Made by a program: the position numbers and the translations under genes | Part shown: piece after piece, positions 15,201 to 30,200 of the stretch | How positions within the stretch are numbered: position 1 is the first letter of the stretch | Layout: every line of letters starts with the position of its first letter | Notes under the pieces: model-generated | The model's database searches: none | Told to the model about the DNA's origin: nothing | The model's input: the letters and a program-made list of their open reading frames with translations, nothing else | Assembly: GCF_910591885.1 (NCBI RefSeq) | Contig: NC_063271.1 | Location: forward strand, 3,651,001 to 3,715,000 | Source of the DNA: Bombus terrestris | Lineage: Eukaryota; Arthropoda; Insecta; Hymenoptera; Apidae | DNA: 64,000 nt | Direction of reading: 5' to 3'

Positions 15201-18200
15201 GTTACCAATTATAACAAAGTCACGTCAATAAGGTATCAATAAATGAAACATCGATCGGGACACTTACGTTGTCTGGCGATGCACTGAACGAACGGATCTC
15301 CTGTGAAGTCCTTCGAGCAAATGCACGATGGAACATGATTCACAACGTGACATTCCGCGTTCGAACCACAAGAACCGGCGCAAGGATCTCTGCATTTACG
15401 TTCGATACACGCCAAGTGACTACCGCATTCACTGTTACTTATACACTCTGGCTTGCAATTTGGCGGAGCACCAATAAATTCTGGTTTACAAGAACACGAC
15501 GGAGAATTATTAACCACTTGACAAACTGCGTTTGGACCGCACGGTGATGGCTGACACGGGCTGGTTGGTTGCACTGGTTCTTCAGCTTTTCAAAAAACCC
15601 ACAAATTAAATTTCCGTTACCTCCGTAATATCTCTAAATTAAATAATCATAAAAGACACCTACGTTTAGGTAAACAACGCACGAAAGGATCACCAGTGAA
15701 TATTGAAGGACAGCTGCAAATAGGATTATGATTGACGACCTGACACCTAGCTGATACTCCACAGGATCCAGGACACGGGTCTCTACACTTGAGATTCACG
15801 CAAGCTTCGTTCAATGGACAGTCACTGTTAACTATACATTCAGGTCGACAAGCTGGTGGGTTTCCTATGTAACCAGGGGCACACGAACACACTGCCTGTC
15901 CACTGATGTCCTGACACCTACTATTAGGACCACAGGGTGACGGGTTGCAAGGTTGTACTATCTCTGGGTCTGCAAAACAAAGGGTTGGATTTTTAAGGCA
16001 AAATATAATTTTCCATGGCTAGATAGCTATTTCAGAATACTGTGCGTCAGCGAATGTTTAAGTTGACAAAGGCCTCGGTTCAACGATTTCGAGGATGTTC
16101 GACACGTTTCAGCTTTTTTCTCGACTAATTTTATCACAAATCACATACAGGTTCAATGTTATTGATCGTTGTCATGTTATAATAATTTACCTTTCACTGG
16201 GAAACATGCTGTGAACGCGTTTCCTGACATGCCATCGGGGCAACTACACATGGGAGTATGATTTATCACCACGCATTCGGCATTCTGTCCGCAGACACCG
16301 GTACAAGGATCAAAACACTTGTTACGATTGCAAGCTCTGTCTAGAGGACAGTCTGGGTTCTGAACACACTCTGGACGACATCCGTAATATGGATCACCGT
16401 GGTATTCTGGTAGGCAAGTGCATGTACCATCGCGACACAGTGCGTTCGATCCACACGGTGAGGGGTTGCAGGCATCTTGGGGCGCTGTTGGTGAAGCTAG
16501 TAGGAAAAATATCATTAAATTCTGTTCTAAAGGCTGAAACTATTAGATATTGTTCTGAGGGATAAAATTGTGATGAAAAGTGTCATTAAATATCGTTCTG
16601 TATGTATCAGAAAAAATATTAAAAATACTGTTTCGAAGGAATGCGTTCGTATTATTGTTTTCATAAAGTTCTAAATTTCTATGACAATGCTTACGAGGAG
16701 ATTCTAGGAAACAATTGACAAATGAATCGCCTGTGAATCCTTGGGGACAAGTGCACACAGCCATGTGATTCACTACTAAACATTCTGCTCCAGTACCACA
16801 GGAACCTGGACAAGGATCTGTACACTTTTGTCTGAGGCAAGCTCGGTTACTGGCACATTCTGAATCGATGGTACACTGCGGTCGACAGTTTGGAGGAGTT
16901 CCTATGTAATCGTCCATACAGGTACAGCTTGGTAGGTCTGCGTTTCCAACGACGCGACACACGGAGAACGGGCCACAGGGCGATGGCACGCAAGGGTTCA
17001 CTGGTTCGGGTACCGCTGAAGGAAAATATTACCATTGAGAACCTATCCTTATCTTTTTCATCCAACGTTGTACTTTAGTAAATGATCGACAACTGGTTTT
17101 AAATTTCAGTGGGTTAAAACGAATGAATTGGAATAGTTTTGCACGAAATTCAGCCCGAATTACTTACTTGGAACTTTGAAACATCTAACGAAGGGATCGC
17201 CGGTGTATCCTACGTTACAGCTGCAGATCGGACTGTGATTAATGGCCTCGCATCTAGCATTGATACCACATATTCCAGGGCAAGGGTCGACGCATTTGAG
17301 GTTCTTGCAAGCGCGGTTTGTTGTACACTCTGAGCTGACCGTACACTCTGGCCTACACATCGGTGGAGATCCCAAAAATGTAGGTGAACACGAACAGATA
17401 GCCTGTCCATTGAATACACGACACAGACTGTTCAGACCGCAGGGTGATGGATTACAAGGGTCAGCTGGTTCCGCTATAAGAACGTCCATATTACAAAACC
17501 GTGAAAACCTATGACTTTGACATTATTTTCATAAGTTGCACTGCTCGAAAATATCTGAATAAGAAAATTTCGGATAATGGAGGTTCCGCCTAACATAAAC
17601 ACTTACGTGGAGCTTGAATAAAGTTACATTGAACAAACGGATCTCCCGTATATCCAGATTGACAGGTACATAATGGAACATGATTAACAACTTGACACAT
17701 TGCATTGTATCCACAGAATCCTGGACAAGGGTTCTGACATTTGGATCTAACACAAGCTTGATCAGCCGAGCAATCGGAGTTAACGATACACTCTGGCCGA
17801 CATCCTTCATAAGGATTGCCAATATAATCAGTGATGCATTTACAGGATGCTGCTCCGTTTTGTTCGTTACACACTGCATTAGATCCACAAGGAGATGGTA
17901 CGCAAGGGGTGAGTTTCTCTATTTCTTGGTCTTGAATAACTACAAATTGTAAATTATTTCTCTTGTGAGAAATACTTATTCGTTTCGACGATAGAATATT
18001 TTCTGGGAATATTTTACTCGTTTGTTACTTTAACCGTTTAATGTGAGAGTCTTTTTACCTGGTTTTGGAGTACACTGTACAAATGGATCACCAACGAAAC
18101 CCGAAGAGCAAACGCACATAGGCGTGTGGCTAATTATTCTGCATTCTGCATTAGCGCCACAGGAACCGGGACAAGGATCGCGACACTTTTGATTTATGCA

Positions 18201-21200
18201 CGCCAAACTTGTAGGGCATTCGCTATTACTAATGCATTCTGGCTTGCAATATGGCGGTGAACCGATAAATTCGGGTAAACAACTGCATGAAGGTGAATTT
18301 CCTGATATTTGGCACTGAGCATTGGGTCCGCATGGTGATGGCTGGCAAACGTTTATCGGTTCTGGCTGAATTGGCGCTAAAAATTTTATTCAGATATTAA
18401 AAATGAACCTCTTCATGGGTGCTCAGATATTCGTGATATTTTGCAGACTCGGTGGAACATTGGTACAAATGTATTTTGTTTTAAAAAAATAAAGGGATGT
18501 TACATTTATCTATAAAGTTTCGTTACGAATCAGCACAATTAGAAGTACAATATTAGTAACCTGTTCCGATATTTATTATAATATTTTATCTACTAGCGTT
18601 TTATTTAATTTGATATATTAATATGTTCTAATATTTCTAGAGTTTAATTTTACCTGTAATTTTTTGGATTTAAAAATACATATTCTTACTTGTATCATTT
18701 GTGCACCGAATCTCTCAGTTAAAAAAAGGGAACTTACGAAGTGGAAGACACCTAATGAAAGGATCTCCCGTGAATCCTTCAGGACAGTGGCAAATAGGAT
18801 TACGATTCGCGACAGTGCAACGAGCTCCCAAGCCACACGAGCCCACACAAGGATTTATGCACTTCTGGTTACTACAACTCTCGTTTGGTGGGCAATCAGA
18901 GCTAACTACACATTCTGGGCGACAGATTGGCGGGTTTCCTAAATAACCTGGTACGCAACTACACACTGCCTGGCCATTCTTCACTCGACATTGACTGTTA
19001 GATCCGCAAGGCGATGGATTGCACGGATTAGATGGAAGTTCGGCTGTCGAAATACGATTACTTGTAAAAACGTCTGGATTTAAATGCCCTCTTTAACTAA
19101 ATAATTTGTTTAAGTAAATAAATGGTCTTGACTTGTAAATTAAAGAAATAGAAAATTCTTTTCAACACGACAAAGTACCTATAGCTGGACGACAGAATGC
19201 AAAGGCATTTCCTTCGAAACCAGGAGAACAACTGCACATTGGAACATGATTAACCACGTCGCAGATTGCATCAGGGGCACATGCACCAACGCAGGGATTC
19301 TCGCATTTATTTCTCACGCAAGCTTTGTTTCGGGGGCAGTCGTTGTTAAGTACACATTCTGGTCGACAACCGATAGTAGAATCCCCATAGTAATCGGGCA
19401 TGCAAGAACAGATTCCGTCGTTGCAAATAGCGTTAGGTCCACAGGGTGATGGATTACATAAATCCGTCTGTGTTGGTTCAGCTGCTACCAAGAATTTTGT
19501 ATCAATCATTTTAAAAACTCCAATCGAATCGGTGATAGAACACAAAAAATCTTTCTGAATTGAAACTACTTACGAGGAGTGACTAGTTGATTGCATTGAC
19601 TGAAAGGATCACCGGTGTATCCAGCGATACAAGAACACATAGGAACGTGATTGAATACTGTACATTGAGCATTGAAACCGCAAGAACCTGGGCATGGGTC
19701 TCTGCATTTTTCTCCCATACAGGCTTTACTAGGTGAACAGTCAGAATTAACTGTACATTCTGGCCGACAGTTTGGAGGGCTTCCAATGTAAGTGGGTAGA
19801 CATTGACAAGATGGACCGCCATTGACTACACGACATTCTGAATTTGGACCACACGGGGAAGGCGAACAGGGCTGTGTAGCTTCGACTGCTGTCGGTGGTA
19901 GTGCTTCTGAAAGGGCAATTATGAAATAAGGAGTCTATATATGTAACTGCAAGATAATTTAAATTAGTTTCAAGACATCTTACGTGGTGCAGGGAAACAT
20001 CTGATGAAAGGATCTCCGGTGTATGATTCTCTGCAAGCACAGATCGGACTGTGACTTTTGACCACGCAGGTGGCAAACGTGCCACAAGAATTGGGACACG
20101 GGTCCATGCACTTTTGGTTAACGCAGGCGCGATCTTGAGGACACTCTGAGTTCAGAACACACTCGGGACGACACATTGGAGGCGTGCCTGTGTATTCTGG
20201 CAGACAAGAGCAAACAGCTTGGCCATTTACTACACGACATTGACTGTTAGGTCCACAAGATGAAGGGTTGCACGGATCTTTGTATTTCGTTTCATCTTCT
20301 ACAAGATTTTAATTTAGAACCATGAGAAACAGCTCGGTGTTCTTTGAAATTTTTGTTGATAAAAATTTATGTAAAATGCAAGAAGGGATGAAAGTTTGTT
20401 TATTCGTACCTATTTCACGTATCAATGCGCAATGTTGGAAAGGATTTCCACTATAACCTTGAATACACGTGCATGCAGGACGATGATTGATGACTTTGCA
20501 TTCTGCATTTGTGCCGCATGTGCCGGGGCAAGGATCTTGACACCTAGAGCGTATACAGCTCTGCGTGGATGGACAGTCAGTGTCAACGACACATTCGGGG
20601 CGACATCCTTCATAAGGGTTACCGACGTAATCAGCCAAACAGGTACAGGATCCTACATTGTTTTGTTCGTTGCATATCGCGTTGAAACCGCACGGTGATG
20701 GAGTGCACGGAGACTTATTGACAGGGACAGCTAAAAATTTTTTCAATGGTAAGAAATAACCAATAAATACAATCAATGTTAAAGGTCCTCTCTGCATAAG
20801 ATTATTGCTTCGACCACGAATAAATTTCAATAATGATCGGAAATTGTAGTATCTCCAAGGAATCTTTGGCAACTATAATTTAGAAGTTAAAAAACAAAAG
20901 AAGGAAATTTTTAATTCTTACGTGGATTGGGTGAACATTGAGTGAAAGGATCTCCAGTATAATCGCTAGGGCAGACACACAAAGGAGTATGACTGACAAC
21001 ACGACATTCAGCGTTCGTCCCACAGGATCCAGGGCAAGGGTCTCTGCACTTCTGATTCACGCAGGCCAACTGACTTGGACATTCGCTATTGCTTGCGCAT
21101 TCAGGTCTGCAATTGGGTGGGCTGCCTATAAATTCCGATAAACACGAGCAAGAGGGAGCATCATTGACAACTCTGCATTCTGCATTGGGTCCACATGGAG

Positions 21201-24200
21201 AGGGTTCGCATGGGTTTTGCGGTACTGCGGGCTCGGGTGCTAAAATTACACATGTGGATTACGATTACACGTCTCATAAATATCGTTAGTAACAGTGGAA
21301 ATATTGAGGGAACAAATCTTACGTCGTGGAACACACTGAACAAATGGATCGCCAGAGAGTTCAGGTGGACAGCTGCATATAGGATTGTGATTTACAACGT
21401 TGCAAGTAGCTCTGAATCCGCACGAACCGGGGCAAGGATTTACACACTTCTGATTATTACAAGCTTCTGTCAAGGGACAATCGGAGCTGACTGTACATTC
21501 TGGTCTACAAGAAGGTGGTGCTCCTAAATAGCCTGTTACACAGGAGCAGACAGGCTGACCATTAATCTCTCGACATACACTGTTTGGTCCACATGGCGAG
21601 GGCGAACATGGGTTTCCTTTTACGGTATCTGTTATCATGGAAATATGGTATACATTTAGAGATGCTAATTTACGATAGTGTTCTTAATATTTCAATCGTC
21701 GTTTTGTTAGCGGCCATTAAGAGACGTTTCGAAAACCCCTGGTTTATGCCACGACTGTGTATACTGGTAGCGAATAATGTGACTTTTCCGAATCCAAAAG
21801 ATGCACACGTGTTCTCAACTCTTCTCAAAGTTACCTTTGAAATAGCACAGGCGTGGCATAAGCTATGTTAACAGTTATCGCTAATATCATGTAAAGTACG
21901 AAATAAAAATAAAAATTAAGTATTCAAATATTAACGTGACCGAAGATGTTACGATCACCTACTATCCACAGACATAAATCAAGCATTGAATAAAGAGTTC
22001 GTCGCGTTGTACCTTGTAGGATATTGCACTGAACAAACGCATTTCCAACCATTCCACTTGGACAACTGCACATCGGTACGTGATTATATACGCGACACTC
22101 TGCATTTAAGCCACATGTTCCAGGACAAGGGTCGACACACTTGTTTCTTATACAAGCTCGATTCAAAGGGCAATCTGTATTTAATACGCATTCTGGTCGG
22201 CATCCAACATAAGGGTCACCCTGGTACTCTGGTAAACATGTACAGACACCATTGTCGCAACGTGCATTAGGACCACAAGGCGAAGATGCACAGGAATCGA
22301 CAACATTTGGTTCAGCTATGAAAGGAACAAATATGTTTCTCATTTTCTTCAAACATTTAAGGAACTTCATTTAATAATGTATTTTCAGCTTTCTTACTTG
22401 GTTTAATAGGAGCTGGATAGCAATTGCTGAAAGGATCTCCCGTGTATCCTTCGAAACAGGAGCATATTGGGATATGATTCAAGACCATACATTGAGCATT
22501 GGAACCACAAGAACCTGGGCAAGGATCTCTGCACCTTTCTCTCATGCAAGCTTGACTAGGGGAACAGTCAGAGTTTACTGTACACTCTGGTCGACAGCTA
22601 GGAGGGCTTCCAATGTAAGTTCGTAAACATTGACAAGATGGACCTCCGTTAACTACACGGCACTCCGAATTTGGACCACACGGTGAAGGCAAACAGGGTT
22701 GTGTAACTTGGACTGCTGTAGGAGGTGTAGCTTCTAAAAGGGTAATTAAGGAATGAACGGGATATTTAATTATAGAACAATATAAAATAATTCCTCAATT
22801 TTCGAAATGTCCTTACGTGGCGCGGGGAAACATATGGTAAAAGGATCTCCGGTATATGATTCTCTGCACGCACAGATTGGACTATGGTTCCTGACTACAC
22901 AAGTGGCGAATGTTCCGCAAGAGGCAGGACATGGATTAACACACTTCTGGTTAATGCACGCACGATCTTGTGGACATTCTGAATTTAAAGTACACTCGGG
23001 ACGGCACATGGGAGGTGTGCCAGTGAATTCAGCCAGGCAAGAGCAGACACCTTGCCCATTTACGATGACACATTGACTGTTTGGTCCGCAAGGTGAAGGG
23101 TTGCACGGATCCTTATTTTGCGTTTCATCTTCTGCAAGATTTTAATGTTTGTTTTACATCGTGAAAAAATATTTCTACTTATCGTCAGGAATAAAAAGAA
23201 CCATGATCTTTTCTTTCCTCAAAGCTTGCTCAGAATACATAATATTTCTTGTGATGACACCTCGTCAGAGAACGAAATGGTTGTATATTTATTCATACCT
23301 ATTTGTGGAATGGGGGTGCAGTATTGGAATGGATTTCCAGTATAACCTTGAATGCACGTGCACGCAGGACGATGATTAATGACCCTGCATTCTGTGTTCG
23401 TGCCACAAGTACCAGGGCAGGGATTTTGACATTTAGAGCGTATACAACTCAATGTGGATGGACAATCCGTGTCAACCACACATTCTGGACGACATCCTTC
23501 GTAGGGATTGCCCATATAATTGATTAAACAGGAGCATGAACCTACGCCGTTTTGTTCTTTGCATATCGCGTTGAAACCACACGGTGATGGGGTGCATGGA
23601 GAAATATTGATGGGGACAGCTAAAACGTTTTAACATATCATTTAATATCTTCGAGGGATACAAATTTTTAATAACTGTAATTTAGAGAAAAAAAAATCTA
23701 AGAAAAGAAAATTCTTGACTCTTACGTGGTCTAGGTGCACATTGAGTAAAAGGATCGCCAGTATAATCTCCAGGGCAGACACACATCGGAGTGTGACTGA
23801 CAACACGACACTCCGCGTTCGCCCCACAGGATCCAGGACAAGGATCTCTGCATTTCTGATTGATGCAAGCCATCTGACTTGGACATTCGCTGTTACTGGC
23901 ACATTCGGGTCTACAATTGGGAGGGGTGCCTATAAATTCTAGCGAACAGGAACAGGAAGGTGCATCATTTACGACTTTACATTCTGAATTTGGACCACAT
24001 GGAGAGGGTTCGCATGGATTTTGTGGCACTACGGGCACAGGTGCTAAAACAACGAGCATCAATTTTGTTCACGTTACGCAAATAGTTGTATAAATAGGAA
24101 AATTTGTATGAAGCAAATCTTACGTCGTAGAACACACTGCACAAATGGATTGCCAGTGAGATCAGCTGGACAGCTACATACAGGATTGTGATTGACAACA

Positions 24201-27200
24201 TTGCAGGTGGCTCTAAATCCACATGTACCAGGACAGGGGTTTACACATTTTTGATTGTTACACGCTTCTGTTAGAGGACAATCGGAACTGACTGTACATT
24301 CTGGCCTACAGGTAGGTGGAGAACCTAGATATCCTGCCACACACGAGCAGACTGCTTGTTCATTGATCTCTCGACAGACACTGTTAGGTCCACAAGGCGA
24401 AGGAGAGCAAGGGTTTTCCTTTTCGGTTTCTATGACATAAGATGATAAAGTTTCAGTGGAGTGTTCCATCGATAAGTTCTTCAAATTAATTTTGCAAACA
24501 ATGTCAGTAATTGTTTTTTAACTGGTGTCTTTGAACTTTTAGTAATTCTCAAACTTGTAGGTTATGTTATCTAAATACACAAGATTAAAATTTATATTTT
24601 GCCTTTTACGTAACAAAGGACATTAGTTCTATTTATCACGTAATAATCTCCTATAACGCAACAATTCCGGTCAAGAATGTCAGGAAAATTCATCAAGCTA
24701 TACCTTGTACAACATTGCATTGAACGAAGGCGTTTCCCACCATTCCACTTGGGCAGCTGCACATGGGCACATGATTGTATGTTTGACACTGTGCATTTAC
24801 ACCACATGTACCAGGGCAAGGATCAACACACTTGTTTCTTAGACAAGCCTTATTTTGAGGACAATCCCCATTTAGTACGCATTCTGGTCGACAACCAACA
24901 TAAGGATCACCCTGATACTCTGGTAGACAAGTGCAGATTCCATCATTGCAACGTGCGTTAGCGCCACAAGGCGATAATGCACATGGATCAACAACAGTTG
25001 GTCCTGCTGCAGGAAGCACAAACGTGTTGCAAATACTTACAAAACATTCACAAATATGAGATATGAATTTTCTTTAAAATCCTTACTTGGCATAACGGGA
25101 GTTAGGTTGCAACCATTAAAAGGATCACCAGTATATCCTTCAAAGCAGGAACATATAGGAACGTGACTGAGTACCATACATTGGGCATTCGAACCGCAAG
25201 AACCTGGGCAGGGGTCTGTGCACTTTTCTCTCACGCAGGCTTGACTAGGAGAACAGTCAGAATTAACTGTACATTCTGGCCGACAGTTTGGTGGACTTCC
25301 AACGTAATTTGGTCGACACTGACAAGATGGGCTTCCACTGACCACACGACATTCTGAATTTGGGCCACAAGGAGAAGGTAAACAAGGTTGTGAAGTTTCA
25401 ACTGCTGTAGGTGGTGAGGATTCTGAAAGGACAATGAGAACATGAGACATCTATTTAATTTTAGAACAATTGAAACCACGTCCAGATATCTTACGTGGCA
25501 CAGGGAAACATCTTGTGAAAGGGTCTCCAGTATATAATGGTCTACAAGCACATATTGGACTGTGGTTCCTGATTACGCAAGATGCAAAAGTGCCACACGA
25601 AGCGGGACAAGGGTTCACGCATTTTTGCTTAACACATGCACGATCTTGAGGACATTCGGAATTTAAAGTACATTCAGGGCGGCACATAGGAGGGGCCCCC
25701 GTAAATTCTGGCAGACAAGAGCAGACTCCTTGTCCGTTTACTACGCGACATTGACTGTTGGGCCCGCAAGGCGAAGGACTGCAGGGATCCTTATACTCCG
25801 TCTCATCCTCTGCAAGAGAAATTAATTCATCTTTTACACCACGAACCAGAGGAATAAATTTCCGCTTTTTTATCAGGTTTAGATAAGACGTAAATCTTGG
25901 GGCATTGTCTTCGGATTGACGAAAAATATATCGTACCTATTGCGGGCGCTATGGAGCAGTATTGGAAGGGATTTCCAGTGTAACCCGGAATGCACGTGCA
26001 TGCAGGCCGGTGATTGATAACCCTGCACTGCGCGTTAGTGCCACAGGTACCAGGGCAGGGGTCCTGACATTTGGAACGTATACAGCTCAGTGTAGATGGA
26101 CAATCAGTGTCAACGACACACTCGGGGCGGCATCCTTCATAAGGGTTGCCGATGTAATCAGCAACACAGGAACATGACCCAACACCGTTCAGTTCTTTGC
26201 ACATCGCATTGAAACCACACGGTGATGGACTACATGGGGAGAGATTTACGGGAACAACTACAATGTTTTGAAGAAGCAATTTACTGACCAGAAACGGATT
26301 ATTAAAGGCAAGAAAAGGATCTTGTAAGCCTTACGTGGAGTAGGTGTACACTGAGTGAAGGGGTCGCCGGTATAGTCGTTCGAACAGGCACACATGGGGG
26401 TATGACTGACAACACGACATTCCGCGTTTGCCCCACAGGATCCAGGACAAGGATCTCTGCATTTCTGATTGATACAAGCCAAATGAGTTGCACATTCGCT
26501 ATTACTGCCACATTCGGGTCTGCAATTGGGCGGAGTGCCTATGTATTCAGATAAACAAGAGCAAGAAGGTGCATCATTGACGACTCTGCATTCTGCATTA
26601 GGTCCACACGGAGAGGGTTCGCATGGATTTTGCGGTACTGCGGGCTCGGGAGCTAAAAGAGAATTATCATTATGATTTTTAAAAGTTTCATTAGTAACTG
26701 GTATACTAAAGCCAGAAATCTTACGCCGCGGGACACATTGGACAAATGGGTCGCCTGTAAGCTCAGGCGGGCAGCCACATATGGGATTATGATTGACGAC
26801 GTTGCAGGTGGCCCTGAACCCGCATGTACCAGAGCATGGATTGACACATTTCTGGTTGCTACAGGCTTGTGTCAGAGGACAATCGGAACTGACTGTACAC
26901 TCCGGTCTACAGGTAGGTGGTGCTCCCAAGAATCCTGCTACGCAGGAGCAAACAGGCTGACCATTGATCTCGCGACAGACGCTGTTTGGTCCACAAGGTG
27001 AAGGAGAGCACGGGTTGTCCTTTACGGTATCTGATATTATGGTAATATAGTAAATATTCTGAGCAATACTTAGTACTACCCTGCGGAGAAAATTAGGGAA
27101 AGAGAAGAAGTTTCTAAGACGTACCTTGAGCGACAGTGCACAGTACGAACGCATTTCCAACCATTCCACTTGGACAACTACACATGGGCACATGATTGTA

Positions 27201-30200
27201 TACTAGACACTCTGCATTTCGACCGCAAGTACCAGGGCAAGGATCAACGCATTTGTTTCTTAAGCAAGCGCGGTTCTGGGCGCAATCGGTATTCAGTACA
27301 CATTCTGGTCGGCATCCAACATATGGATCACCCTGATAGTCTGTCAGGCATGTACAGATTCCACTTTCACAACGTGCATTGGGACCACAAGGTGATGATG
27401 CGCAAGGATCAACCACTGACGGCTCCGCTATTAGAAAAAATTGACGTGTGCCACACATATTTCAAACGTTTTACAATTTCTACTGAATGTTACGTTTTCT
27501 ACTTTCTTACTTGGTGTCACGGGAGCAGGGTAACAGTTGCTGAAGGGATCTCCGGTGTATCCGCTGAAGCAGGAACATATAGGAACATGATTGAGCACCG
27601 TGCACTGAGAGTTGGAACCACAGGATCCCGGACAAGGATCCCTGCACTTTTCTCTCATGCAGGCTTGACTTGGTGAACAGTCAGAGTTTACTGTACATTC
27701 TGGACGACAGTTTGGTGGACTTCCAATGTATGCAGATAGACATTGACAAGATGGGCCTCCGTTAACTACACGGCACTCCGAATTTGGACCACAGGGGGAT
27801 GGCAAACACGGTTGTGAAGGTTCGACTGTGGATGGTGGTAAGGCTTCTAAAAGGGCAAGTACCAAATTAGAATTCAGTCTAATTTTATGTCAAAAAGTAC
27901 ATAAATTAATTTGAAATTTTCCGGAATGTCTTACGTGGGATGGGGAAACATCTAGTGAATGGATCTCCGGTATATGAGTCTCTGCAGGCACAAATTGGAC
28001 TATGGTTCCTGACAACGCAAGTGGCGAAAGTTCCACACGAAGCAGGGCATGGATTAACACATTTCTGGTTAACGCAGGCACGATCTAGTGGACATTCCGA
28101 ACTTAATGTACACTCGGGGCGGCACGCGGGTGGCGTGCCCGTGAATTCTGGCAGACAGGTGCAAACTCCTTGTCCGTTTACTACGCGACATTGACTGTTG
28201 GGTCCGCAAGGCGAAGGACTGCACGGATCCTTATACTTCATCTCATCCTCTACAAGAGATTTTAATTTACATTTTACATAACAAAAAAAAGATAATGAAT
28301 TTCTGATTCGACCCGCTATGAATAAAAAATAAATCTTGGGTCATTGTCTTCGGATTGACGAAAATTAAAATATATCGTACCTATTGCGGGCACTATGGAG
28401 CAGTATTGGAAGGGATTTCCAGTGTAACCCGGAATGCACGTGCATGCAGGCCGGTGATTGATAACCCTGCACTGCGCGTTAGTGCCACAGGTACCAGGGC
28501 AGGGGTCTTGACATTTGGAACGTATACAGCTCAGTGTAGATGGACAATCAGTGTCAACGACACACTCGGGGCGGCATCCTTCATAAGGGTTGCCGATGTA
28601 ATCAGCAGCACAGGAACATGACCCAACACCGTTCTGTTCTTTGCATATCGCATTGAAACCACACGGTGATGGACTACATGGGGAGAGATTTACGGGAACA
28701 GCTACAATGTTTTGAAGAAGCAATTTAGTGACCAGAAACGGATTATTAAAGGCAAGAAAAGGATCTTGTAAGCCTTACGTGGAGTAAGTGTACACTGAGT
28801 GAAGGGATCGCCGGTATAGTCGTTCGTACAGGCACACATAGGAGTATGACTAACAACACGACATTCTGCGTTTGCCCCACAGGATCCAGGACAAGGATCT
28901 CTGCATTTCTGATTGATACAAGCCAAATGAGTTGCACATTCGCTATTACTGCCACATTCGGGTCTGCAATTGGGCGGAGTGCCTATGTATTCAGATAAAC
29001 AAGAGCAAGAAGGTGCATCATTGACGACTCTGCATTCTGCATTGGGTCCACACGGAGAGGGTTCGCATGGATTTTGCGGTACTGCGGGCTCGGGAGCTAA
29101 AAGAGAATTATCATTATGATTATTAAAACTTTCATTAGTAACTGGGGTACTGAAGCCAGAAATCTTACGTCGCGGGACACATTGGACAAATGGGTCGCCT
29201 GTAAGCTCAGGCGGGCAGCCACATATGGGATTATGATTGACGACGTTGCAGGTGGCCCTGAACCCGCATGTACCAGAGCATGGATTGACACATTTCTGGT
29301 TGCTACAGGCTTGTGTCAGAGGACAATCGGAACTCACTGTACACTCCGGTCTACAGGTAGGTGGTGCTCCCAAGAATCCTGCTACGCAGGAGCAAACAGG
29401 CTGACCATTGATATCGCGACAGACGCTGTTTGGTCCACAAGGTGAAGGAGAGCATGGGTTACCCTTCACGGTATCTGTTATCATGATAATTTGGTAAATA
29501 TTCTGAGCACCGCCACAGTACCATGCAGCAAAGGAAATTAGGGGAATGGAAGAAGTTCCTAAGACGTACCTTGAGCGACAGTGCACAGTACGAACGCATT
29601 TCCAACCATTCCACTTGGACAACTGCACATGGGCACATGATTATATACTAGACACTCTGCATTTCGACCGCAAGTACCAGGGCATGGATCGACGCATTTG
29701 TTTCTTAAACAAGCGCGGTTCTGGGCGCAATCGGTATTCAGTACACATTCTGGTCGGCATCCAACGTATGGATCACCCTGATAGTCTGTCAGGCATGTAC
29801 AGATTCCACTTTCACAACGTGCATTGGGACCACAAGGTGATGATGCGCAAGGATCAACCACTGACGGCTCCGCTATTAGAAAAAATTGACGTGTGCCACA
29901 CATATTTCAAACGTTTTACAATTTCTACTGAATGTTACGCTTTCTACTTTCTTACTTGGTGTCACGGGAGCAGGGTAACAGTTGCTGAAGGGATCTCCGG
30001 TGTATCCGCTGAAGCAGGAACATATAGGAACATGATTGAGCACCGTGCACTGAGAGTTGGAACCACAGGATCCCGGACAAGGATCCCTGCACTTTTCTCT
30101 CATGCAGGCTTGACTTGGTGAACAGTCAGAGTTTACTGTACATTCTGGACGACAGTTTGGTGGACTTCCAATGTATGTAGATAGACATTGACAAGATGGG